A stretch of DNA of 64,000 nucleotides from Paralvinella palmiformis (GCA_025642065.1 JAODUP010001184.1:1-64000); one strand, 5' to 3'; shown: positions 10,401 through 23,453, numbered from the stretch's first letter. Program-made: numbers and translations. Notes: a model not told the origin generated them from the sequence alone.

Positions 10401-13400
10401 TTTGGGCTCTGCCCACAACACTGACACCACCACATAGCATATCTGTAATCTGTTTAGAGATATTTCTATTTAGGAATTACCCCCCCCCCCATTCAATGTT
10501 TAGAATGAGTAATAAATTCCACAATGCAACATTTATGTGTACAACACTCTTTAATTAATACAGGCATCATACATTGTGTAAAATTATACATTAAATTGTT
10601 TAACTAACATACATTAAGAAATTCTACACAGTATATATATATATATATCATTTACATTTCTTTTCCAATCCTCATTAGTAGAGTGTAGTTATTAGTAGGA
10701 TGTAGGGAGGCTTTTAGTTAATGTTGACATTACTTATCAAGATAGCTTTCGTCTCCAATCCCCTATTAATTTTATCATCTCACCTGGAATGCCAAACTGG
10801 AGCATAAAACGTGTCCCTCCTCTTCTAAAACTGTGACTACTATAGCCTGTCTCCAGACCTAACTGTTTTAATAACTCTGAGATATTTTGTGAACTTACCA
10901 TATGTCACTGTTAGTGGTTTAGTACCCAGCAGGGTTGTAAAAGTAAACACAGGATCTGACCCCTGCTAGGCAGACCTAAGCAAAAACATTCCTTTCAAGG
11001 CTCCTACTGGACAGTGGAATATAAACACATCAGTGATGATTACAAAATACCCTTTTACATGAGAATGCACCCAAGGCTATGATCCACCACTTGACATCAA
11101 TCATTAAATATTTCTTTAGCTAGAAGCGCCTTGTGGTTAGGCTTTTGCAATTTTTTACCAAGTTAACACTTGCATGTGGTGTTACCAGTATACTGGAATC
11201 AAATTGATCCAGAACTTTTGCTTTGTTTTTTTTTGAGAATCCCCAGGCTGTTGCTTATTCAGCACAGCCTCTATGTTTGAGTGGTTGAAAAATCACCTCC
11301 CCTACCAGTCACAGTGAAGCAGTACAGAAAGATGAAGCCGAAATACCACAGGGTGGTCACGGCCAGAGTGTTTTACATCCTATGGTTTTTTTTAATGTCC
11401 CCCTTTATTTTTTATAATTCAGTGGAGACAGCAGCGTCATTTAACAGGGTAGCCACCCTGAATGTTGTGAGCCAAGAAATTAATCTCTGGAAAAGTTTCA
11501 AACTTTGGTTCCTTTTATATATATATATATCACATATGCACACTGATCGCGGCACCCCACATGATCATTTAACTAATTAAAATCGTCTGGATACCACGGG
11601 CTCCACCCACATTATTGTGATACCACCACATAGCATATCTGTAATCTACCCCTGTTCAATGTTTAGAACAGACCTAAAAATAATTAAATCCACTAATTAA
11701 TTTACCATTTAATTTTTTCATTCAGAACTATTCTTCCATGATAATCCTATTTGGAATATAAACTACTCATAGTAGGTACTCCGGAGTACCTACTCATGGT
11801 AAAACGTATTAGACAAAAAGAGTTGCTAAATTTGACAAAACAAAATCAAAGCCAAGTATTTTGAAATATGTTTGTGGCCTTTATCCCAGTTTTTTAAATA
11901 CGAATACACCCCTCTACAGTCAATATAACATTATGTTCTGCAAAAACAATATTTTTCATAATGACAGTTGTTTTGGATCAAGTTTTGGATATAATTTAAA
12001 AATAAATCTTGCAAACTACACAGGCAATACCTACTTGGATTGCCATCTTTGGTTAATCTTTTTCTAAAATTGTTGGATAACAGTTGGCAGTGTTCTTTCC
12101 GTTGTGGTTAATTTATTTGTCATGAGATTGCATTCGTTTTGACTTTGAGGGCTAACAGTTTTCGGCCTGACACAGTTTGTACCTATGATCTGAGTAAGCC
12201 TTAGCAATCCATGGTAGTTCTTTATAATAACCATATCTACTTGTTTAACTTTGATTATATTTAGTATTAGTAAACATCTGTCTAATAGTCTGTCTATTAA
12301 GCATGATGAAGTTTTGCCCTTTCTTGAGGTAGAATATCGTACTGAAATCCTTTTACACCACAGCGGGGCACTTTACTGTGGCTGTTTGAATGATTTCATC
12401 AAACTATTATCCACGTGCCTGTTTGTTCGACCATCTTTGATATGTAAGTATCGTTTGAACTGTAGTAAAACATGCATTTCACAACATTTCAGGTATTGCT
12501 CCACTACTCTAAGATTGCAGATTTTCAGAGAATTATGCAACAGTGGTGTATTTTACATTGGCTAAAACCTGAATTATATAGTTTTCAGTATGTTCCTGTG
12601 TTCGTGGTCACGTACTTAATACATTTCTTATATTTAAATTAATCAAAATAAGAAGTAATTATATTTAAATACGTGTCAACCCATTACTGACATGTACTCG
12701 TCTTTTATTTTACATTGTACTATGCTATAAAGTAGCATTGTGCACAATTGTTTTCTCTTGTCTTCTTTTGATTCATGAATTAAATTTAATTCCTTGAGGC
12801 CACAGTTACATATATGTGCCTCCCTACACCATTAATTTGGCTCCCGAACAAAATAATTTAATGTGTAATGTTGAAGATGTGCAGGATTAACATAAACACA
12901 CCGGTAATAAATACAAATATCCATGGATATGATTAGTAAATCTAGGAAGCATTTTAAGGTTTATTCGCTGAATAATATTATCTCTTTTTATTACAACACC
13001 ATCTTGTGCAGAAACGTGTTGATGTGGCTGAGTGTCATCATCATCACAGAAACCGTAGTCCAGCTTATTATAGTGGGTTTTCCCCATTTAGGTGCTCTTT
13101 GTATATGATGTACCTCTTTGGTCCTAGTTTTTTTGTTTTGTTTTACCTTCTACTAAGTTCCTGTTCTTGTTAAAATGTTTTAGATTAGCGTCGTCTTTAT
13201 AATGGTTATCTATTCTAGAAAGTGTGGCATTTTAAAATTTATTCTCAAATCAGATCCAGTACCCACAACACCAACAACAGAACAAGTGGAAGAGGTGTTT
13301 GCTGAAGATTATGATGAACCAGACTCGACACGTTCCGGCTATCATGGTCAGAATACGCATGAGGATATGGAGACAGAACTCGAAGAAGAAGAGTATGTAG

Positions 13401-16400
13401 ATCAAACAGTACTATAATAATAATATGTGACATTTATATAGCTAGATGGCTGCTCCAAGGCACTTTACAATATTATTATCCCTGACTCAGACCTGTTTTC
13501 ACCCAGCACACATCTCAACTCCCAAGGGAGCATATAATGCATGCTGCTATTATAGGCGCAAAGCGTTACTCGAACGCATAGCCATCACGTCCTGTCAGGT
13601 ACTGATTTTTATGAATGAGTGAACCAGTTGCCACATGACGGCATTGCAGCTCACAGAGCCTCGAACCCTGACCATTCGGCTATGGGTCCTATGCTCTAAC
13701 TAACTGCACTATCACAGCTTGATGTCATGATCATGATGACTAAGTGATACAGTGCTGTACTTAGTACTGAGAAGTACTCGTTTCCAATCCACTGACCAGC
13801 TACTAGTTGTTTAGATGTTTATTGATTGACTTGTGCATGAATGAGTACCTGGTTTGATGGTGACATATAAATTAGCACATGAGTAGAGCTCTTAGCTTTA
13901 AAGTATGTGTTATAAAATGTTTTTACCACTAAATATTAAATGTTTATCATTCAAATTATTTATTGGGGTTTTACAGCAATCTTATTTCAGGATATGTACA
14001 GTGCACTTCAATGTCTCCTACTAGTAAGCATTCTATGTTGAATCAATTTTATTTTAGATTTAAACTCACTGACAATTTAATCATGACTATATACCACTTT
14101 CTTTCAAATTTTGTTATGTAGTCAGGCAGACATGGACTACATTTGTTATGCCACTTCCAGAAATGTAGTGTGTAAAATTATTTTAATGACCAAACATTTT
14201 ATATTTCTCATCAGCTTAATCCACGAAGCATTAGCATGTCCAAATAAAGCCAACAAATACCATGACTGTAACGATTTCTGCCGAGAGAGATGGGGTTTCA
14301 AGCATTTTCAACCAGATTCCAAACTGGAGAAGAAGAGGATGCATATGTTAAAAAAACACCCACTTCCTGAAAACTGGCAAGAAGTTGGTGATCCAGAAAC
14401 GTGGGTTTCCTTTTACTGATTGATTTTATGTTCCCATGCACTTATTTATCAGTCTGGGGTCAATCATTAATGTACTAAAGTTGAATAATTGAAATTTGTG
14501 ATTGATTACGTCATTGTTATTAGTGCGTTATCTACTGAAAGTTGAATACTTGTAGTTTGGTATTTAACATGGAAATTGTTTATCGTTCATTTCAAGTGGT
14601 CGTTATTATTACTGGAATACAATGACAGATGAAGTGTCATGGCTACCACCAACCCATCCTCGTACCCAGATTACACTTCCAGCTGAAAGATTAAAAGGTA
14701 TACTTAGTAATGAAAGCTGATCTTTTTGTGATATGATCATGCTGTGCTTTAATATAAGTTGGTATGTTGTTATTTGATCCTTTTTTGTGTTCATATATTT
14801 TATGATAATGACACATGTTCCTGTTTTTTTTAAAGAATTGTTTGAAGCTACTCAAGAACGTCAGTTGGCTTCAGAGGATGATGACGAAGGTGACATTATG
14901 GACATTGATGTAAGTACACATTTAGTGTAACAGCCAGTTCACTGTTAGTAATATAAATAATTATAATGCACCATTTAATCATATGTGTTTAAAGATGTCA
15001 GAAAAGTTAAATATTCACTGTATTTATTCTGTAATGAATTATTGGCAAAATAATTACATATTTCGTATATCGTGTCATTTTTTAAATTGTATTTATATAA
15101 AAGAAATTGATTAGTGAATCAAAATGTGTTGTTTACGTATTGTTTGTATTGATGTATTGTTTAAAATTTACTTCCCTTTCTATTAATGTAGGATTTTGAA
15201 GAAATAGAGAGGAAGATTCTCATGGAAAAAAGTGCAAAAGAGAAGGAGAAGAAACGAGAAAAGAAGAGTGAGTGCTTGTTGATGTCTATAGTTGATTCTT
15301 TAGATATTAGTAATCTGGAGGAGTTCTCCTTGTCATGACATACTAATTACAGTAGAGAGAAAACTCTTACAGCATGGTTCTTTATATTATAGTGTTTTGT
15401 ACAAGCATGATGGGGCTCAGACACCAACTGTTCGTTTGAATATGGCTTTAAACTTAAGTATTAGGCAGACATGGGGTCAATTCAATTCCAGAATTGGAAT
15501 TGATTATTTAAAAAAATTAAATTGAAGTTTCCTACAAAGAAATTAAATTCACAAATTAATTTACCATTTAATTTAGTTAATTCAGAAATATTTCTTCCAT
15601 GACAATCCTACTTGAAATATAAACTGCTCAGAGTAGTTATTCCAAGTAGGTACTCGGGGTACCTACTTCTGGTAAAAAGTAGTAGGTAAAAAAAGAGTCA
15701 GTTAAAAATGGAATTGGAATTGATACATTTAGAATTGATTGAGTGGGATTGGAATTGACAAAATGGAATTGACCCCATGTTTGACAAAATTATGCAAATT
15801 AACAGAGAGCTTATATATTAACTCCTTCTAACTTCAGTATAGCACACATTTAGAATGTGATACTTTCTTTGAGAATTTGTTTGGGATGATAAAGATTTTC
15901 TAATCGCTTTTATTTTAATTGTTCATTGCCTGTTATATCCTTTATGATGTCAAGACACAGAGGTGTATTTTGTGATGGTCCAAAAAAACCTCCAGTACAG
16001 CAGCTACTAAGTTTATTTGTGAACTGGGCTCTGATGGTGCCTCTGTTGAGGTCCACCAAGAACTTGTGCAGGCATTTTAATGATGGAGTGGTTAGAGCCC
16101 TGCACTGCAAACCTCAGGGTTGTGGTTTGGAATTCAGTTTTTACCTGTGTTTGTGGGATTTGCTTCTCCTGGCAGACACCCTTTTGCTATATGTCTCAAG
16201 TGTGACCAGCAACGAGGCTAGACAGCTCAACCCAACCCACCAAAAACTCATTGATCTGTTGTACATTCAGTGATTGGCTCAGAATAATTGGTTATTTGGC
16301 TGGGTCAGATGTATATTGGTGGACTGTATTCCTGTAATTGGCAGCTCGTTATAGTATACTGTCTGGTGTATTACTGTCTAGCTTGATGCCCAGTGTACTG

Positions 16401-17060
16401 AACAATGACCAAAATTGAAATATCTTAAAACAGTTTTGTTGGAGTTAAATTATAGTCAAATTAATGAAAGAAATATATATTGAATTGGTGGCAAAATGAT
16501 TCATTAAAGAGACATTTGTGTTATCTGTAAGATAATATGTTAAATGTTTTTTTTTATTGCAGAGAAAGAAGAACCACTTGATCCAATGGATCCAGCTGCT
16601 TATTCTGATATACCAAGGTTTGTTTACTTGTTTCTCTGTTTTTTTCACGTGTCGTCTCATACTTATGGCTCCTCTAAACCCAGTTTTAGTTGTTGTATGC
16701 AAAATTTAATAGTGGTTATACTTATAGTACATACTACATATTAAAAAAGCTTTAAATGTTTTTTATCTTGTCACATGTATGAATACTTCGTACAGTTCAT
16801 TCTGTTAGAAATGAAAGTTTTATGTTAGGAAGATTTTAGAAATGGTATTATAATTTTGTCTTCTGATTACCGGTATGTATTATGCCATATGGGATATTTC
16901 TTACTGTTGTTCATCCAGAGGTACGTGGTCAACTGGTCTGGATACCAAAGGACAAGCAAAAACTGGAGTTGATGCCACGGTTTCTGGACCACTTTATCAA
17001 CAAAGACCTTATCCTTCACCTGGTGCCATCCTCCGCATGAATCAGCAGCTAGATGATTGA
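7481..17060 (+). CDS. PQBP1: Polyglutamine-binding protein 1, complete, 8 coding exons
   Basis: Coding exons: 7481-7559, 13254-13392, 14215-14400, 14597-14697, 14836-14909, 15192-15267, 16563-16617, 16919-17060. All introns are GT-AG and every junction keeps phase, giving 283 residues. The start [16 protein letters not shown] equals the PQBP1 N-terminus. An acidic patch ([11 protein letters not shown]) follows, then a WW domain (about 123-157; Trp127 and Trp150, with GRYYYWNT and VSWLPPTHP). Acidic and Lys-rich stretches replace the polar repeat of vertebrates. The end has [20 protein letters not shown] and [17 protein letters not shown], the motif that binds the spliceosomal U5-15kD protein. 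Residues 83-100 carry a Cys-rich insert ([11 protein letters not shown]...C). It is a nuclear pre-mRNA splicing and transcription factor. Intron 1 (5.7 kb) is filled with mobile DNA. Confidence 0.95.
9209..9393 (+). mobile_element. tRNA-derived SINE, family 1, full-length copy
   Basis: Begins GGTGCCTCCATGGTCTAGCG, contains an A-box-like TGGTCTAGCGGTAGCGTGTTGG region (9219-9240) and a B-box CGTTCGAATCC, then a non-tRNA body (cactcggcccatttagccta) and a tail of ATC repeats. Other copies at 17621, 18667 (reverse), 26886 and 28732 (reverse) show that it is a dispersed family. It is not a functional tRNA: the 3' half does not fold back on the 5' end. It lies in PQBP1 intron 1. Confidence 0.85.
9937..10185 (+). 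mobile_element. hAT transposase C-terminal relic
   Basis: Reads [20 protein letters not shown], then [19 protein letters not shown], then SSLTVHKVS. This is the hAT dimerisation region, whose hallmark is 'P/HSxADCERxFS'. Only about 65 residues remain, with no upstream transposase in frame. The reading frame runs straight into the start of the foldback repeat that follows, so both may belong to one element. Confidence 0.65.
10159..11835 (+). repeat. Large foldback repeat, long member of a hAT-like family
   Basis: Starts CAGACATGGGGTCAGTTCAG, followed by AATTGGAATT-type sequence also present at 15466-15783 and reversed at 49622-50325. Two internal blocks (10270-10510 and 11500-11670) resemble each other: both contain (TA)n, 'cacatgat.att.aacyaattaa' and 'caccacatagcatatctgtaatct', so this member holds an internal duplication. 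At 11771-11794 lies a perfect 24-base palindrome (left half AGTAGGTACTCC). No coding capacity. It lies in PQBP1 intron 1. Confidence 0.6.
13425..13720 (-). mobile_element. tRNA-derived SINE, family 2, reverse copy
   Basis: Reverse complement of the element at 39635-39963: tRNA-like head (GTTAGAGCATAGGACCCATA, B-box GGTTCGAGGC), body with TGCAATGCCGTCATGTGGCAAC, and an end with AGTGCCTTGGAGCAGCCATC before an ATTATTAT tail. It sits 32 bases after the donor of PQBP1 exon 2. Confidence 0.8.
15466..15783. mobile_element. MITE-like element with terminal inverted repeats
   Basis: About 318 bases starting CAGACATGGGGTCAATTC and ending GAATTGACCCCATGTTTG. The termini are inverted repeats over at least 15 bases, and inner AATTGGAATT blocks extend the symmetry. 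The middle has a near-palindrome (gtaggtactcggggtacctac). It is non-coding. No convincing target-site duplication is visible at the flanks. The ends resemble hAT-type termini, and the family has longer members at 10159 and 49622. It lies in PQBP1 intron 6. Confidence 0.7.
16078..16275 (+). mobile_element. Degenerate tRNA-derived SINE-like element
   Basis: AATGATGGAGTGGTTAGAGC followed by CTGCAAACCTCAGGGTTGTGGTTTG resembles a tRNA A-box and a worn B-box at tRNA spacing. The rest is an unrecognised body with CCCAACCCACC. It is a single copy in this window, so the call rests on the tRNA-like head only. It lies in PQBP1 intron 6. Confidence 0.4.
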
Positions 17061-17461
17061 TATGTGTGTTTGTAAGTGTAGGTGTGTGTGTGTGTAAGTG
17101 TGAATTTGTATACATACATACATCATCTTAAGGCAATTTGGCAAATCACAATTGTAATCATGTAATTTATTTACCTCTGTATTTCATTTCAGAAATACTT
17201 ATTATTATATGGTTCATGCAGATTCTTGTATCTTTTATTACTGGCTGGTTTTATCCATAATCTTTTCATGATATAGGTATAAATAATTCAAACATTTAGC
17301 CATCAGTTTCTGTAAAGATAGGCAAAAATTAATGATAATTATATTAGAACATAAGGGTTTTATGTTCATATTGTTTAAGCATTGATGTTCAAAATAACAG
17401 TATCACCTGGCCGTATTCTTCATTATATTGAAATCTTTGCATAAGTTGGTTGTATGTGTAA

Positions 17462-17467
17462 AATAAA
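17462..17467 (+). terminator. Candidate PQBP1 poly(A) signal
   Basis: AATAAA about 400 bases after the PQBP1 stop, with a T/G-rich stretch before it (gttggttgtatgtgt). It would give a 3' UTR of roughly 420 bases. Confidence 0.45.
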
Positions 17468-17620
17468 TAATCTTAGTACTATTGCAGTTCAGGCAGTCTA
17501 CTTATATTCTAGCACAGTCAGACCACCATCATTTATCTGATGAGATTCTGCATCGGACACCCCAGTCCATGTGACACCTTTCCTATAAACTCACTAGCTA
17601 AATACTTCTTGCTACCTTTA

Positions 17621-17804
17621 GGGCACCTCCGTGGTCTAGGTGGTAGCATGTTGGACCACAGATCACTACCATCTGAGTTCTTGGCCTAAGCATATCCGAA
17701 GGGTGTTTCATCTTTGACTTCGCTTCATTACCTTTAGAGATTGCTCAGCCCATTTAGCCTACCGTATGCACAAAAGTGGCCTTAAAGCATCAATCATCAT
17801 CATC
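17621..17804 (+). mobile_element. tRNA-derived SINE, family 1
   Basis: Same head (GGGCACCTCCGTGGTCTAGG), body (ttgctcagcccatttagcct) and ATC-repeat tail as the copy at 9209. The B-box is eroded (gagttcttggcct). Confidence 0.8.
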
Positions 17805-17935
17805 TTGCTACCTTTAAAGCAATCTAGACAAAGAGAAAATCAATATCTCGAATGGTGTAAATTAAATAGGTTGAGTAATGTCCAAAGTTGTTGAAATCAA
17901 GTGAAACATGAGATTCCCTTCTGACAGCATAAGTG

Positions 17936-18003
17936 GGGTTTGAAGCCAGATCCTATTGATCTGTGACCAACACCACTACCAGCCATACTATAGAGGCACC
18001 CCT
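17936..18003 (-). mobile_element. SINE family 1 head fragment, reverse
   Basis: Reverse complement reads ggtgcctctatagtatggctggtagtg followed by a worn B-box, then stops. Only the tRNA-like head remains. Confidence 0.5.
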
Positions 18004-18494
18004 GATATCTCTAACGATAAAATGAAAATTAATTTTTTAAATTGTTTACTTGTACCAGAGTTCGCAACATCACTGATAATTTCTCCAGTTAGCCAAACAA
18101 AATAGAGCATTTGGAGCTTTGATAAAACAATAGGAATTGATGATCACCAGTGGTAAGGAGAAGATGTAGCTTTAACATGCATAAGAAATTTTAGTTAGCC
18201 TGGTTTAATATGATCGAATACATCAGCAATGGTCCAGTGAGCGAAATTTTCCACTATTGTAAATCTGCAATACATCAGCATGACCATGAGTAAGGAGTCC
18301 CAGGATCTAACCAATGAGACCACAGAAACAATTTTAATAATTATGGTGCAGCAACTTTGATGGCCAGATAATTATTGGAACACCTGTGCTTCCTTATTAT
18401 CAATTTGATGATGAGCCCTGGAACTGCCAACTCCAGATCAACCATGGAGAGCATCTTTACAGGATCAATATGTGAAGGTTGGAAATTTGATATT

Positions 18495-18667
18495 TTATGG
18501 CCACTTATGCATTCGAGGTCGGCTAAATTGGCCGAGCAACCTCCAAAGGTAATGAGGTGAAGTGAAAGATGAAGAACCCATCAGACATGCCCACGCTGAG
18601 ATTTGAACTCAGGTGGTTGGGATATGTGACCAACCACGCTATCAGTTAGACTATGGAGGCGCCCTAA
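18495..18667 (-). mobile_element. tRNA-derived SINE, family 1, reverse copy
   Basis: Reverse complement starts gggcgcctccatagtctaac, has the B-box GAGTTCAAATCTC and the shared body with TTCACTTCACCTCATTACC. It is about 75% similar to the other copies by eye. Confidence 0.75.
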
Positions 18668-21600
18668 TACGTAGTTTAGAGTTAAGATGTAAGATCGAAG
18701 AATTTTATTCCTAAAGTCCCCTTACAGATGCATGTAACACAATGGCCTGGATACTTGAAGCACACGGCGCTATAGATCACAGAAAACTTTAGTCGACTTT
18801 TGTTTATTGGTGACAAGTGAATGATGATCATAACTATGTGTGTATGTACGTGTGTGTGTGTTATAATACTGCGTTTTGCATCAGCTTACTGACATGAAGC
18901 TAATACGTGAATGTTGTGATTTGTACAGACTCGGTGGGCAATGGGAGGTAATCATTCGTTTATTGGATCCAATTTGATGCACTATGACACAATGGATCTT
19001 AAGGCTTTGACCAACTGTGTAATGGGTATGATATTTGTAGCTACTTGGTATTAGAGTAGCGATATTGCTATTTCCTGGAAATGTTAATTTTTCAGATTCT
19101 TTCCTGGAATTGTTTTCGGAAAGCGGTATTTTAAAGCACAGCATCAGTCACTTGTCATAAGTACGCTTAGTTCGGGTAAACATTTTCTTGCGTTATATAG
19201 TGCTGTGTGCTACAAGTATTTGAGTCATGGTCGAACCTGTGTACTACTTGCAACTATGAGGTCCTTTATATAAGTAGCCCCTTCGTCGTATATAACAGGT
19301 GTGTGCCCAACGACGCAGGAAAGCAAAACTAATTAGTCACTCATCCATGTCCGCCTGAACCGAATAGATTTGAAGTAGACGAGACAGAGCATTGATCATT
19401 CCATTTTTATCCAGCAAATTTAAAACAGAAGAAGTAAATCACAATTCCTTTCTATAATAGGATTATAGTAGTCATAACTGGATAATAGTAAAGATCCTTT
19501 CGCATCAAATATCGATTACAAACAAAACACAAGCCAATACGAGAACGCCGATTGAGAAGAATACCAACCTTTAGAGTATCAATTGATATTGACAATGAAC
19601 TTGATGATGATAACGAAACATATGTCGACGGTTATCAGTGTTTTAATTGTGAGAAACGGATGTTGGTTGATTGGGGGTGGCGGGTTGGTGTACTGGATCC
19701 CATCCCGTTAATCCATTGTTAGTCAGTGAACCTCAATTGTGTTTTATTGAGAATAAATATTTAATTCAATAGTGGTGCCCAAAGGGTGGGCGTGATATCT
19801 ATAGCGGGGAGGGGAGGGGCGTGCATTGATCGTCGTGACAAGACTCATATATTTCAAATAAGCGAATATTGATTAGTCACATGACGCGTTGTTGCCCTTT
19901 CTGCGGGATATTTGCATATGATTTTAAATCCATCGCTTTGACATGTGCGTGCATGCTTATAGTTATACCTATATATTATAATCCCTTACGGGGTTAGTCA
20001 ATGGTGTCTCAACTTCGTCATTCTCTGCCGCGTCGCTTTGTTTTAACCTTTATGCCTCGAATATGGATTTTTAAAAGCTCCATGGTTCATTGAACAATTG
20101 TTTATTATTATTTATGGTCACACGAGATAAATGGGTATTGCTGCTTCTCGATAACTGTGAGCTACCAGTATTTTTCCAGGTCACCGATCGAATGGTGCAT
20201 TTATTTATACTAACAAGCCAGAGGCGCAACACGCATTAATTGTTTAGAGCCATAGATCGATTTTTTCCCCCGTCTAATAAAAGCGTCAGACGCGTGGATA
20301 AATGGCGAAACCATAATACTCTTCTGTTAAATAATTGTTCTAGCTGATGATATGTGTAGAGATATCAGCAAATGTTTTGGAATATATCAACAAATATTAC
20401 CAGAGGTCGAGTTTGTCGATATGTAGGACTTCTTTTGGTTCAGCCACCAAATCATTATTAGGTATTTGAGTACATTCAACCTTCCTGGAAAATATTGCTA
20501 ACATTTAAGTCTCTGTTTTAGTAGCCTTTTATACCCTTTTCTATTTAACTCCCTCGGTGTTTCTCAGACCAAAACAAACAAAGAAATACGTCCACACTTC
20601 CTTACTCATACGTTGTGGTGTATTGGACAAGGCAGAAATAGCAACCTACTGGAAAACAACCAGAAAACTATATGCCACCAAATAGAAAATGCTAGCTCCA
20701 ACAACAAACAGATTATCTTTTTATCAAGAAATATGACGATTCCCTTCTTTGACTGAAATTGAATGATGAGGTCGTGATAAATATCGAATGTATTCACACT
20801 TGAAAGAACGAGGGGGTCAATTTTTAAGTTTTATATCCAACAACAGTTTTGAAATATCTTATCATTTTTCTTTATGGAGCATATAAACGGCACAGGTCAA
20901 CAGCTTCATTTTTATATATCTTAACAAGCCCCTATACTTGTGCCTCAAATACTGCCATGTATAGCTAGTATGAGGGGTAATAGCTGGTGAGTAATCCTCA
21001 CCGGGTTTCCTGAAATATGATGTATCATAAAGTTTTAGCCCAGATTTGTTACTAAAAGCCATCTATACCTGCCCATTTCGGTACATTATATTCAGCATTT
21101 TTGTAGTTTGTTTTATGTATTCTTTTTAATTCGTGCTTATAAAATTATTATTCTTGTAATAATTGTGTATCGTTCTGAAGAAGAAAAAAGGTTGATAAGG
21201 TTGATAAAAGTATGTATTAGTAGTAATAATAGAAGTATTAATATTAGTAGTTGTTCTTATGGTGGCCCATAAATCCCTTCACAATTTAAAACTGATTCAA
21301 ATCCTAAATGGTAAAGTGACTCTATAAGATCAGTAAAGTGCAGCTTTAATATCACCCATGACTCGGATCAAGCACTGAATGAATCTTCAATCACCAAAGC
21401 ACCCAATATTTTGATCACTTTATTGAATATCTTCCTATATCAGTTGTCCTTGAATGTTGAACGTTCTTTCCCAACCCTGTGAAACCTATAATTAAAGAAC
21501 ACATCATGTCGGGAGTTACGATGACCCTTCACTGTTCCATCAAAACATAACGTAGATAGTCAGAAACCACACGAGTTTGACAGATGAACACATGTCTTGG

Positions 21601-23414
21601 AATGTAGATCCATCTGGATAACGGAAGGAATATGCTAACTGATAAATAAGAAAGAACCGACGTTTCCGTCAGAAGCACAGATCCTGAACAGTTGGGACAC
21701 TTCGCTGACCGTAGCTCGATAAGGATCAATCATAGAGATGCTGAGATCGAAAAACTATATCCAAAGATTTGACATTAACTGCCTTAAGAGGCTGCTACTA
21801 TGACTGGCTGTCATGGCATCGAAACAAGCATCAAGAAGAACGAGATGAATTGACTGTCATATGTGCTGATGGAATCACAGAAAACACTGTCCCTGGGGAT
21901 ATAGAAGTATTTTACTCCAATTTGAGCATTACAGCAAATGTCACAAGACCTGTACGCCATATACTATTTTAAAGTATTGTACATAATTATTAGATGCAGA
22001 TTTGATCTGTCTTAAACAAGCAGATCCCGTTTTGTAGAGAAATAAAACACTACCTTGGGGAATGGGGCAGTTATTTAAATTTGTAAATGTTAATCAAAGA
22101 TGACATTTTAAAATGTTTATTTCGTGGTAATGCAGTTGTATTATATTTAGAAAAGATTAATCGATTCATTGAGTCTTATTCCATAAGTCAAGTATGTTTT
22201 TTATGTTGTAATATAAAATGAAGTATTTTTAGATGTTGAGAGGCATTTGACAGAGATTAGCATATGTAAACAATTTCATAACTCATTTTCATAATATTGG
22301 TGTTCATGCGTTTGTTGTATTTATTATTTTTCGTACCATTCAAAGATGGTTTATTTAATTTAAAAAAGGCTTGATAACCACTTAGCATAAATAATCCTCT
22401 ATACGTTTAACATATGTATTTATTCCAATAGGTATATACTGGTACCAGAAAAGACTGGTGTATTTGCGGCAGTCATTTCAGCCATTATTATTATTTTTTT
22501 TTTGGGGGGGGGATTAAAGATAATTTCCGAAACATTCCAAAGTAGCATTACTCATTCTGTAATGAGTCAACTCTGGACGTATTGAGTATTCCGTTTAAGG
22601 CATTGAAGAGCCTGAAGAAATAATTAATTGTAAAAACCCTTTTTTATCAAAAGAGGCTGTGTGTTCATCGCAGAAGAATACAATCTACTTGAAATACCAG
22701 TACTTCCCATTTATCGAATTAAACTGCTCTACAAATTCCGTGCCAAGTTAACTTGGTAATCGACGATTTGTATGTATTCTTAACAGTGACAAATCAATAG
22801 GTTATAAATGCTTTATTGGACTGTGACATATTCAACTTGTTTAAATCTACTGAATTTAATATAAAGTGTTACCCATATTTTTTTACATTAAGGACTTCGT
22901 CTAATAATCTAACAGTATTGATATAGACAATAACTTTCCCTCTCACTTTTACAATTCCGTGTAGTTTTGACGTTTTTTTATTTAGTCGCTGCAACGGGGT
23001 AACATCTGGGACGCACTTGCGAGAGGACACCCCCTGGGGGTAATGGGATAATAATAAGGATGAAACACCCCCTATAGTTACATCTAAGACTGGAATTCGA
23101 AACTACAACCTGGATCACAACTAACTGTATCTTCTTACTTGAGGCATCAATATGATTTTAGGCCAGCCCTCTGACTTGTCTGTAAGTAGGCAAATAGGCT
23201 GGGAAAGTACTCAGTGAGTAGATCGTGTTTGAGACTAACATCATCACAGCAATGCTCTACGTGTGATGGCTCACTTTAAAACGTTTAAGTCCTGCAGCAT
23301 GCAACTCAGTCTTCCTGTCTCATTGATGTGTCAGTTTTATCGGATCTACATCATGCCGCATTTCACTATGAGCTGATGAGATGAGATAGTCTGTCGCTTT
23401 ACAGTTGGTACCGT
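18668..23414. other. Large intergenic stretch without recognised genes
   Basis: Nearly 5 kb with no exon-like frame flanked by splice sites. It contains G-rich spots (about 19665-19680 and 19805-19822), a T run followed by nine Gs near 22490-22512, and ordinary AT-rich sequence. Short frames here, for example 18881-19144 and 21769-21972, have no domain and no partner exons. Confidence 0.5.
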
Positions 23415-23453
23415 TTTGTGTGTGTGTGTGTGTGTGCGCGCGCGCGCGCGTGC
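23415..23453. repeat. (TG)n-(CG)n alternating tract
   Basis: About ten TG units run directly into about seven CG units with strict purine-pyrimidine alternation. This is the strongest Z-DNA-prone sequence in the window. It lies 2.2 kb upstream of the arrestin start. Confidence 0.9.
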
